Below, in pieces: positions 7,310 through 12,597 of a stretch of DNA of 12,829 bases; positions within the stretch are counted from its first letter, which is position 1; the number at the start of each line of letters is the position of its first letter. The position numbers were made by a program, and so were the translations under genes. This DNA is from an uncultured Caulobacter sp. (GTDB lineage Bacteria > Pseudomonadota > Alphaproteobacteria > Caulobacterales > Caulobacteraceae). A model generated the notes under the pieces. That model did no database searches and was not told the origin of the DNA. It saw only the letters and a list, made by a program, of their open reading frames with translations. The DNA lies in the NCBI GenBank assembly GCA_937991555.1, contig CALKHU010000151.1:1-12829 (forward strand), given 5' to 3'.

Positions 7310-7413
7310 TGCGTCCATCGACACGCCCGCTGCGCGGGCTGTTCGGGATGACGGGGTCAGAAGCGCTTCAGTCCCCGTCAGCCTGGGCAGCGCTCGAAGA
7401 GCGCGTATCGAGG
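7310..7413. repeat. REPIN-like element C, reaching into the DUF454 coding sequence
   Basis: The left arm (7310-7354) reads TGCGTCCATCGACAC, hairpin GCCCGC/GCGGGC with loop TGC (7325-7330 and 7334-7339), then TGTTCGGGATGACGG. After a 21-base spacer the inverted, diverged right arm (7376-7413) reads CGTCAGCCTGGGCA, hairpin GCGCTC/GAGCGC with loop GAA (7390-7395 and 7399-7404), then GTATCGAGG. The right arm lies entirely inside the 3' end of the minus-strand DUF454 gene, whose stop codon is in the spacer (7368-7370). The left arm lies in the gap before the ABC transporter gene. Confidence 0.75.
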
Positions 7414-7691
7414 GCGGCAGGGCTTCCCGGTTTCCGCCCGCCGCCGAGCGGCCGCCACCTGAGGAAGCCGATGATGGCGGAGCCGACGACCGGGGTCTTC
7501 AGAAGGGGCCGGACAGCCCAGGGCCGGGTCTTCAGGAAGCAGGCCACCGCGCCGATCCAGAAGATCGTCGTCGGCAGGCCGGGCACGACGACGCCGACGC
7601 CGCCGACGGCGACCAGGGTCACGCCGACGCCGTCGATCACCCAGTGGGTGACCCGTGAGCGTTTCGGCCGCGACCGCATCGAACCTTCCAT
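7368..7691 (-). CDS. DUF454 / YbaN-family inner-membrane protein
   Basis: The 107-residue product has the DUF454 core: a hydrophobic segment VTLVAVGGVGVVVPGLPTT with the conserved PxLPTT motif, a second membrane segment IFWIGAVACFLK, then the family's RPLLKTPVVGSAIIGFLRW helix. The family consists of small two-helix inner-membrane proteins of unknown biochemical function. The start is uncertain: CAT at 7689-7691 gives MEGSMRS, while the in-frame ATG four codons later has GGAAGG four bases before it. The last 13 to 15 residues (LDTRSSSAAQADGD) are encoded by a REPIN-like repeat, lie beyond the conserved domain, and are probably an acquired tail. It is divergent from ubiA. An overlapping frame on the same strand (7378-7701) shows no domain. 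Confidence 0.8.
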   Translation of the reverse strand: MEGSMRSRPKRSRVTHWVIDGVGVTLVAVGGVGVVVPGLPTTIFWIGAVACFLKTRPWAVRPLLKTPVVGSAIIGFLRWRPLGGGRKPGSPAALDTRSSSAAQADGD

Positions 7692-7721
7692 CCGCGCACA
7701 CTGCCTCGCCCCGCGCCGCCC

Positions 7722-7767
7722 GTCGCGCGAAAGATAGGGTCGCGGTGATTGGAACGGGTCGCGCGAA
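7722..7767. repeat. Direct repeats in the DUF454/ubiA divergent promoter region
   Basis: GTCGCGCGAA occurs exactly at 7722-7731 and 7758-7767, and a third partial copy GTCGCG is at 7739-7744. The copies are spaced 17 and 19 bases apart on the same strand, between the divergent starts of DUF454 (7691) and ubiA (7784). Regularly spaced direct repeats in a shared promoter region could be a regulator site, but the sequence is GC-rich and low in complexity, so chance is possible. Confidence 0.35.
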
Positions 7768-7783
7768 TGGCTATCCAGACGTC

Positions 7784-8713
7784 ATGACCACCGTCCTGCC
7801 CGACGCCGCGCCGACCAACTGGGTCGACCGGCATGCGCCCCCGGCGCTGCGCCCGTGGCTCAAGCTCGGGCGATTCGACCGGCCGGTCGGGATCTGGCTT
7901 CTGATGCTGCCGGGCTGGATGGGCGTGGCCCTGGCCGGCGCCGTGGGGGGCGAGCCGCCGGACCTGATGCTGATGGCCTTGATCTTCGCCGGGGCGGCGC
8001 TGATGCGGGCGGCGGGCTGCGCCTATAACGACATCGTCGACCGCGACATCGACGCCCTGGTCGCCCGCACCGCCCTGCGGCCGATCCCTTCCGGCCAGAT
8101 CAGCGTGAAGCAGGCGTGGGCCTTCATCGTCGGCTGCTGCCTGGCAAGTCTGGTGATCCTGCTGACCATGAACCCTTGGGCGATCGGACTCGGCGTCGGC
8201 TCGCTGGCCCTCGTCGCCGCATATCCCTTCATGAAGCGGATCACCTGGTGGCCGCAGGCCTGGCTCGGCCTGACCTTCAACTGGGGCGCGCTGCTCGGTT
8301 TCGCCGCCGTCGCCGGCGCGCCGACCCTTCCCGCCCTGCTGCTCTACGCGGCGCTGGTGTTCTGGACGCTGGGCTACGACACCATCTACGCCGTGCAGGA
8401 CATCGAGGACGACGCCCTCGCCGGGGTGAAGTCGTCGGCCCGGCGGCTGGGCGACAACGCCAGGCAGGGCGTGCTGGCCTTCTACGCCGTCTGCTTCCTT
8501 CTGGTGATCGTCGCCGGCTGGGTCGCCGGCCTCGGGCCGCTGTTCCTGGTTCCGGCGGGGCTGTTCGCGGTCCATCTGTCGCGGCAGGCGGCCCGGCTGG
8601 ACGTCGCCGACGGCGCGCTGGCGCTGCGGCTGTTCAAGTCCAACACCGTCGCCGGACTGCTGCTGGTCGCGGCCATCGTGGCGGGGCTGTGGAAGCCGGT
8701 CATGGGGTTCTGA
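7784..8713 (+). CDS. ubiA: 4-hydroxybenzoate polyprenyltransferase UbiA
   Basis: UbiA attaches the polyprenyl chain to 4-hydroxybenzoate, the first membrane-bound step of ubiquinone synthesis. The 309-residue product is an integral membrane protein of about eight or nine helices. It has both Asp-rich Mg2+/pyrophosphate motifs: YNDIVDRDID (81-90, with N82, D86 and D90) and YDTIYAVQDIEDD (198-210). Also typical are LLMLPGWMG near the N-terminus and LKLGRFDRPVG, and length matches the family. I chose ATG 7784 (MTTVLPD), which begins just before the conserved region; the open frame upstream lacks family similarity. The gene stands alone, divergent from the DUF454 gene. A GC-rich hairpin at 8728-8752 follows the stop. 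Confidence 0.93.
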   Translation: MTTVLPDAAPTNWVDRHAPPALRPWLKLGRFDRPVGIWLLMLPGWMGVALAGAVGGEPPDLMLMALIFAGAALMRAAGCAYNDIVDRDIDALVARTALRPIPSGQISVKQAWAFIVGCCLASLVILLTMNPWAIGLGVGSLALVAAYPFMKRITWWPQAWLGLTFNWGALLGFAAVAGAPTLPALLLYAALVFWTLGYDTIYAVQDIEDDALAGVKSSARRLGDNARQGVLAFYAVCFLLVIVAGWVAGLGPLFLVPAGLFAVHLSRQAARLDVADGALALRLFKSNTVAGLLLVAAIVAGLWKPVMGF

Positions 8714-8727
8714 AGGTCCTGTCCCGT

Positions 8728-8752
8728 CCTCCTCGCAAGGAGCGCGAGGGGG
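8728..8752 (+). terminator. Candidate terminator hairpin after ubiA
   Basis: CCTCCTCGC (8728-8736) pairs with GCGAGGGGG (8744-8752) over nine positions, with one G-T wobble and a 7-base loop, starting 15 bases after the ubiA stop. There is no T-tract. The left arm with its flank, CGTCCTCCTCGC (8725-8736), recurs inverted at 8919-8930. Confidence 0.4.
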
Positions 8753-8775
8753 CCCTACGCCGCCGAAGCCGTAAG

Positions 8776-8876
8776 TCCTTCGACACGCCGCTGCGCGGCT
8801 GCTCAGGATGACGGAGTCAAAAAGCTATCCAAGCCAGTCATGCTGAGCAGCGCCAAGGGCGCATGTCGAAGCACGC
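8776..8876. repeat. REPIN-like element D between ubiA and the desaturase
   Basis: The left arm (8776-8814) reads TCCTTCGACAC, hairpin GCCGC/GCGGC with loop TGC (8787-8791 and 8795-8799), then TGCTCAGGATGACGG. Over 38 bases it is identical to the reverse complement of the right arm of element A. After a 21-base spacer the inverted right arm (8836-8876) reads AGTCATGCTGAGCA, hairpin GCGCC/GGCGC with loop AAG (8850-8854 and 8858-8862), then ATGTCGAAGCACGC. The element lies about 60 bases after ubiA and 120 before the desaturase. It is bracketed by a separate 12-bp inverted repeat. Confidence 0.85.
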
Positions 8877-8904
8877 AAAGACTCGCCGCCTCACCACGCG
8901 CAGG

Positions 8905-8930
8905 TCCTCGCGACGCGCGCGAGGAGGACG
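8905..8930. repeat. GC hairpin upstream of the desaturase, inverted copy of the post-ubiA hairpin
   Basis: TCCTCGCG (8905-8912) and CGCGAGGA (8918-8925) form an 8-bp perfect stem with loop ACGCG. Positions 8919-8930 (GCGAGGAGGACG) are the exact reverse complement of 8725-8736 downstream of ubiA. The pair of hairpins brackets REPIN-like element D. Confidence 0.55.
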
Positions 8931-8997
8931 CAGGAAGAGCAAATCTGACGCGGGCGTCATTCTAGGCAGGGGCCCGGCGAAGTGAGATAGTCGGTCC

Positions 8998-9960
8998 ATG
9001 GCCGTCGCAGCCCGTGTGAAACCGAAGGATTTCTTCACCGACCAGGAGTGGGCGCCGCTGGCCGCGCGTTCGAACTGGTTCGGTTTGTGGCTGGTCGCCC
9101 ACGCCTGGCTGACCATCGCCGCCGCGAGCGCGGTGTTCATCGTCTTCCCCAACCCGCTGACCTTCATCCTGGCGGTCATGGTGATCGGCGCCCGGCAACT
9201 GGGGCTGGCGATCCTGATGCACGAGGCGGCGCACGGCTGCGTGCATCCGAACATCAAGGTCAACGATTTCGTCGGCCAGTGGCTGTGCGGCGCCCCGACC
9301 AACGGCGACCTTCTGCGCTACCGCGACTACCACCTGCAGCACCACAAGTACGCGCAGCAGGCCGAGGATCCGGATCTGTCGCTGTCGGCGCCGTTTCCGA
9401 CCACCCGCGCCTCGCTGTGGCGCAAGGTGGTCCGCGACCTGACCGGCCAGACGTTCTACAAGCAGCGCATCCAGCCCAGCCTCGCCGCCTTCAGGACCGG
9501 CAAGGCGAAAGGCGTGCCGTTCGGCAGGACGCTGAAGGGCGTGGTGGCCTTCTGGAAGCCGTTCCTGATCGTCCACGTGCCGATCATCGCGGTCACGTCA
9601 GCCTTCGGCCTGTGGTGGGCCTGGCCGGCGCTGTGGCTGATCCCGATGGCGACCTGGTATCCGCTGGTCACGCGCCTGCGGAACATCGCCGAGCACGCCC
9701 TGGTCGGCGAGAATCAGCCCGACCCGCTGCGCCACGCCCGCACGACGATCGCCAATCCGATCGAGCGCCTGCTGATCGCGCCCTACTACGTCAACTATCA
9801 CTGCGAGCATCACATGTTCATGCATGTGCCCTGCTGGAACCTGCCCCGGGCCCACAGGCTGCTGCGCGAGAAGGGCGTGACCGAGCGGATGCTGGTGGCG
9901 AAGGGGTACCTCGGCGTGCTGAAGGCGGCCTCGAGCAAGGGTCTGGCGCCGGCGAGCTAG
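8998..9960 (+). CDS. Membrane fatty acid desaturase family protein
   Basis: The 320-residue product is a membrane di-iron desaturase/hydroxylase of the FA_desaturase family. The histidine boxes are HEAAHG (75-80), HLQHHK (112-117) and HCEHH (268-272), with an additional NIAEHA (229-234) common in this group. Together they would ligate two irons. Hydrophobic stretches lie at about 28-75 and 185-225, as expected for the family. The usual reaction is O2-dependent insertion of a double bond into an acyl chain; a carotenoid or other lipid substrate cannot be excluded. ATG 8998 has a weak purine-rich site (GAAGTGAG). The gene ends 9 bp from the stop of the convergent secreted-protein gene, and a hairpin covers its own stop codon. 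Confidence 0.9.
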   Translation: MAVAARVKPKDFFTDQEWAPLAARSNWFGLWLVAHAWLTIAAASAVFIVFPNPLTFILAVMVIGARQLGLAILMHEAAHGCVHPNIKVNDFVGQWLCGAPTNGDLLRYRDYHLQHHKYAQQAEDPDLSLSAPFPTTRASLWRKVVRDLTGQTFYKQRIQPSLAAFRTGKAKGVPFGRTLKGVVAFWKPFLIVHVPIIAVTSAFGLWWAWPALWLIPMATWYPLVTRLRNIAEHALVGENQPDPLRHARTTIANPIERLLIAPYYVNYHCEHHMFMHVPCWNLPRAHRLLREKGVTERMLVAKGYLGVLKAASSKGLAPAS

Positions 9961-9978
9961 TCGCCGCGGTCATGACCG
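9950..9978. terminator. Hairpin and 12-bp palindrome over the convergent gene ends
   Basis: CGGCGA (9950-9955) and TCGCCG (9961-9966) form a 6-bp stem with loop GCTAG that holds the desaturase stop (9958-9960). It is followed at once by the perfect palindrome CGGTCATGACCG (9967-9978), which holds the stop of the opposite gene (9970-9972, minus). Together they form a compact symmetric region at a convergent junction. Terminator function is inferred; no T-tract is present. Confidence 0.4.
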
Positions 9979-10632
9979 GCACTGTCCCTGCACCCGCCCC
10001 TTCTCGACCACGGGCCAGAGTTGACGCATCGTCTCCGCCGCTGACCAGACCCCCGAAGCCTGGATACGGGTCTGGACGGAGCGCGCCGGCGCCGCGGCGG
10101 CCTGTGCGACGCTGTAGATCACGCCGGACTTGTCCGCGGCCTGCAACAACCCCGTCATGTCGTCGTTGGCCATCCCGAGCTCCAGACGCATGTCCGGTTC
10201 GCCCTCAAGGTCGAACGGCGTCATTGACGGGGTGTTCGCCCGCCGGAAGTCGCCGGCGCCGAACGACTGGCGCCATTCGCCGATCGGCGTTTGTGTGTTC
10301 GCCTCATAGGCCACAGCGTTGGTGTTGAGACCGCCGCTGCCGGATCGCTCCCAGGCGCCGTTCTTCAGCCTCAGGGCCAGCTTGAGCTCCGGCTGGGCGG
10401 GCGGCCGCAGGTCAACGCCCTTGGTGGTTATCTGTATGGACTTGAAGGTCAGGAAGACGCTGGCCGACGTGCTGCCGTCCAAACCCGTGAACAGCCGGAT
10501 TTCGCCGGTTATGCCGTTCTCGAAAGTCCGCACCATGCGGCAGAGCGGAATCTTTCCGGTCTGGGCGGAGGCCGCGGCGGGTGTGGCGGCCGGGACCAGC
10601 ACCAAGGCCGCCAGGAACAGGATCTTGCGCAT
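9970..10632 (-). CDS. Secreted protein of unknown function
   Basis: The 220-residue product opens with a clear Sec signal peptide, MRKILFLAALVLVPAA, with likely cleavage after ASA near residue 23. The mature part has only two cysteines, Cys31 near the new N-terminus and Cys218 three residues from the end, which could form a disulfide tying the two ends together. I see no catalytic motif, lipobox or further membrane segment, and I do not recognise the family. Alternating hydrophobic stretches such as EIRLFTGL and SASVFLTFKSIQI suggest a beta-rich fold. I chose the ATG at 10630-10632 because GGAGGG precedes it and the signal peptide starts there. The same frame stays open to 11181, but that stretch is antisense to the methyltransferase. 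The gene is divergent from the methyltransferase and converges on the desaturase. Confidence 0.8.
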   Translation of the reverse strand: MRKILFLAALVLVPAATPAAASAQTGKIPLCRMVRTFENGITGEIRLFTGLDGSTSASVFLTFKSIQITTKGVDLRPPAQPELKLALRLKNGAWERSGSGGLNTNAVAYEANTQTPIGEWRQSFGAGDFRRANTPSMTPFDLEGEPDMRLELGMANDDMTGLLQAADKSGVIYSVAQAAAAPARSVQTRIQASGVWSAAETMRQLWPVVEKGRVQGQCRS

Positions 10633-10723
10633 GTGACCCTCCAAGGTGATCGAGGGATCGTGAGGGACGTCTCCGCGCGCTTCCTGCCCGAAAAGGGGGG
10701 CGGATTGCCGGCGTCCGTGGGCT

Positions 10724-11386
10724 ATGACCCGTCCCATGATCACCGACCGCCGCGCCTTCATCCTCGAGAACACGCGCCTGCAACCGCCGCCGCATGCGCC
10801 GGAGCTGTCGCTGCACCTGGCCGACGAGGTGACGCCGATCTGGCGGCTGACCGAGGAGGAACTGGAGACCATCGGCCTGCCGCCGCCGTTCTGGGCCTTC
10901 GCCTGGGCGGGGGGGCAGGCGCTGGCGCGGTACGTGCTCGACCATCCGGACATCGTCGCCGGCAAGCGGGTCGTCGACTTCGCCTCCGGCTCCGGCATCG
11001 TCGCCATCGCCGCGATGAAGGCGGGCGCCGCGCGCGCGCTTGCGGCCGACATCGACGTGTTCTGCGAGGCGGCGATCAGCCTCAACGCCGCCGCCAACCG
11101 CGTGGCGCTGGACTTCACGGACGTGAACCTGCTCGACAGCCCGCCGCCGGCCGACGCCGACGTCATCCTGGCAGGCGACATCTGCTACGAGAAGCCGCTG
11201 GCCGAGCGGGTGCTCGCCTGGCTGACGGCGGCGCGCGACAGCGGTAAGGTCGTGCTCATCGGGGATCCGGGGCGGACCTACTTCCCGAAGGACGGACTTG
11301 TGAAGCTGGCCGAGTACCAGGTGCCGACCACGCGCGAGCTCGAGGACATGGAAGTGAAGAAGACCAGCGTCTGGGCGTTCCCGTGA
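10724..11386 (+). CDS. ETFBKMT (METTL20)-like class I methyltransferase
   Basis: The 220-residue product closely resembles the lysine methyltransferase that modifies the beta subunit of electron transfer flavoprotein in mitochondria and in some Alphaproteobacteria. Landmarks in order: PPPFWAFAWAGGQALARY (53-70), SAM-binding motif I VVDFASGSG (83-91), the acidic strand end AADID (107-111), post-motif GDICYE (151-156) in place of the usual NPPY, and the family-specific GDPGRTYF (180-187), then KLAEYQV and a C-terminal SVWAFP. SAM-dependent protein lysine methylation is the best guess; ETF-beta as target is by analogy, since no ETF gene is in the window. Start may be ATG 10724 or ATG 10736. The stop overlaps the GTG start of the next gene by four bases, implying translational coupling. 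Confidence 0.85.
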   Translation: MTRPMITDRRAFILENTRLQPPPHAPELSLHLADEVTPIWRLTEEELETIGLPPPFWAFAWAGGQALARYVLDHPDIVAGKRVVDFASGSGIVAIAAMKAGAARALAADIDVFCEAAISLNAAANRVALDFTDVNLLDSPPPADADVILAGDICYEKPLAERVLAWLTAARDSGKVVLIGDPGRTYFPKDGLVKLAEYQVPTTRELEDMEVKKTSVWAFP

Positions 11387-12108
11387 TCGCGCTGCTCGTC
11401 GCCGGGATCCTCGGCGTCCTCGCGGGGCGGGACGGCGATCCGGCCGAGACGGCGCTACGGGCCGGCGCCGCCCGTGCGCCCCTGGCCGAGCGCCTGCGCG
11501 AGCGCGGCTTCGCGCCCGGCTCGGCCGTCCACCTGCGGATCTACAAGGCCGAGCACCGGATGGAGGTCTGGCTTCGCCGCGGCGACCGCTACGCCCTGTT
11601 CGACACCTATCCGATCTGCCGATGGTCCGGGCGGCTGGGACCCAAGCTGCGCGAGGGCGACGGCCAGGCGCCGGAGGGCTTCTACGCGGTTCGGCGGACG
11701 GCGCTGAACCCGAACTCGGCCTACCATCTGTCGTTCAACCTCGGCTTTCCGAACGCGCACGACCGGGCGCTGGGCCGCACCGGCTCCTTCCTCATGGTGC
11801 ACGGCGCCTGCGTCTCGGTCGGCTGCTACGCCATGACGGACCGGGGGATCGAGGACCTCTGGGCGCTGATGACCGCGGCCTACGACGCGGGGCAGCGCGA
11901 GGTGGCCGTCGATGCGCTGCCGTTCCGGATGACGCCGGAGATGCTGGACCGCCGCGCGGGCGACTCCAACCTCGGCTTCTGGCGTGAACTGGCCGCCGTC
12001 GACGCCCGTTTCGCCGAGACCGGCCGGCCGGCGGCGGTCTGGTCCTGCGCTGGCCGGTACAGCGTCCGGGGCGGCCCGGGCTGTGCGCCGGTCCGGTCGG
12101 GCGGTTGA
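11383..12108 (+). CDS. YafK/DpaA-type L,D-transpeptidase family protein
   Basis: The 241-residue product is a YkuD-fold protein of the YafK type. Family landmarks are LRIYKAEHRMEVWL (51-64), YPICRWSGRLGPKLREGD (76-93), QAPEGFY (95-101), LNPNSAYHLSFNLGFPNAHD and the active site MVHGACVSVGCYAMTD. By family analogy His140 and Cys148 are catalytic. E. coli YafK (DpaA/LdtF) cuts Braun lipoprotein from peptidoglycan instead of crosslinking; whether this protein hydrolyses or ligates is unknown. The start is GTG 11383, overlapping the methyltransferase stop (GTGA). Its first 15 residues are a short hydrophobic export segment or anchor. The C-terminal tail after about 210 looks variable. The TGA stop lies inside the -35-like box of the next gene's promoter. 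Confidence 0.88.
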   Translation: MIALLVAGILGVLAGRDGDPAETALRAGAARAPLAERLRERGFAPGSAVHLRIYKAEHRMEVWLRRGDRYALFDTYPICRWSGRLGPKLREGDGQAPEGFYAVRRTALNPNSAYHLSFNLGFPNAHDRALGRTGSFLMVHGACVSVGCYAMTDRGIEDLWALMTAAYDAGQREVAVDALPFRMTPEMLDRRAGDSNLGFWRELAAVDARFAETGRPAAVWSCAGRYSVRGGPGCAPVRSGG

Positions 12109-12133
12109 CCGGCGACCGTCGCCGGCCTAGAAC
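12105..12133 (+). promoter_or_regulatory. Housekeeping-type promoter for the VOC gene
   Basis: TTGACCG (12105-12111) and CCTAGAAC (12126-12133), separated by 14 bases, match the Caulobacter vegetative consensus TTGACGS-N10-14-GCTANAWC with one mismatch in each box. The -35-like box overlaps the stop codon of the upstream gene. The last four bases of the -10-like box are the first half site of the LexA-like operator, so binding there would exclude polymerase. Confidence 0.55.
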
Positions 12134-12144
12134 AAAAGCGGAAC
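12130..12144 (+). promoter_or_regulatory. Putative LexA (SOS) operator upstream of the VOC gene
   Basis: GAAC (12130-12133) and GAAC (12141-12144) are exactly seven bases apart. Both extend as GAACAAAAG, so 12130-12140 and 12141-12151 are an 11-bp tandem repeat with one mismatch. This fits the alphaproteobacterial LexA box. It overlaps the -10-like element and ends 16 bases before the ATG. The A-rich content stands out against the GC-rich surroundings. Confidence 0.65.
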
Positions 12145-12160
12145 AAAAGGGAGCGCTGTC

Positions 12161-12508
12161 ATGCGCGAAGACGGCAAGATCGACTATGTGGAGATGCCGG
12201 GCGGCGACCTGCCGGCGACCAAGGCCTTCTACGCGGAGGCGTTCGGCTGGTCCTTCACCGACTACGGGCCGGCCTACGCCGCCTTCGACGAGGGTCTCGA
12301 CGGCGGCTTCGACGCCGACGCGGCGGCGGCGCCCACGAAGCCGCTGGTGGTCCTCTTCGCCCACGACCTTGAGGCGATGCTGGCCAAGGTCGAGGCGGCC
12401 GGCGGCGTCGTGGTCAAGCCGGTCTTCAGCTTCCCGGGCGGCCGGCGTTTCCACTTCCGCGACCCGGCGGGCAACGAACTGGCGGTATGGAGCGAGGGCG
12501 GGCAGTGA
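12161..12508 (+). CDS. VOC-superfamily (glyoxalase/bleomycin-resistance fold) protein
   Basis: The 115-residue product is a one-domain VOC protein with two beta-alpha-beta-beta-beta units. The first unit starts IDYVEMPGGDLPATKAFYAEAFGW (7-30, with the typical FYxxxFGW) and the second ends FHFRDPAGNELAVW (97-110). The superfamily includes glyoxalases, ring-cleaving dioxygenases and binding proteins that sequester drugs such as bleomycin. Two proteins or a dimer would be needed for a full active site. I cannot assign metal ligands or a substrate. GGGAG at 12149-12153 precedes the ATG at good spacing. The promoter carries a LexA-like box, so a role after DNA damage is plausible. A GC hairpin at 12513-12535 follows the stop. 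Confidence 0.85.
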   Translation: MREDGKIDYVEMPGGDLPATKAFYAEAFGWSFTDYGPAYAAFDEGLDGGFDADAAAAPTKPLVVLFAHDLEAMLAKVEAAGGVVVKPVFSFPGGRRFHFRDPAGNELAVWSEGGQ

Positions 12509-12512
12509 CCTC

Positions 12513-12535
12513 CCTCCGCCTCGCGGGGACGGAGG
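12513..12535 (+). terminator. Candidate terminator hairpin after the VOC gene
   Basis: CCTCCG (12513-12518) pairs with CGGAGG (12530-12535) around an 11-base GC-rich loop, four bases after the VOC stop. It has no T-tract, so it is only a weak candidate, supported mainly by its position. Confidence 0.35.
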
Positions 12536-12597
12536 CTGGATAGAGCTCCTGTTCGGCCTATAGTCCCGCGCACATTACCCGCCGGGAGTCCTCCGCC

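Noticed and set aside
7295..7317. Minus-strand TCTAAATC as -10 for the ABC transporter with TGGACGC as -35
   Set aside because: The -10 is good, but only eight bases separate the boxes, too short for the consensus. It may still be a -10 alone.
7378..7701. Second minus-strand frame overlapping DUF454
   Set aside because: Same length but Arg-rich and lacking the PGLPTT and membrane features that identify DUF454 in the other frame.
66..8876. CRISPR array formed by the repeated motif
   Set aside because: Copies are kilobases apart, occur as inverted pairs and lack regular spacers; no cas gene is present.
9068..9081. GTTC-GAACTG-GTTC inside the desaturase gene as a LexA box
   Set aside because: The spacer is six bases, not seven, and it lies within coding sequence away from any start.
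9048..10328. 426-codon plus-strand frame overlapping the desaturase and the secreted-protein gene
   Set aside because: It is an alternative frame of the desaturase that carries on antisense to the next gene; Arg/Pro/Ala-rich and without motifs.
10633..11181. Upstream in-frame extension of the secreted-protein gene to 403 codons
   Set aside because: It would run antisense through the methyltransferase; the ATG at 10632 has a good ribosome site and opens a signal peptide.
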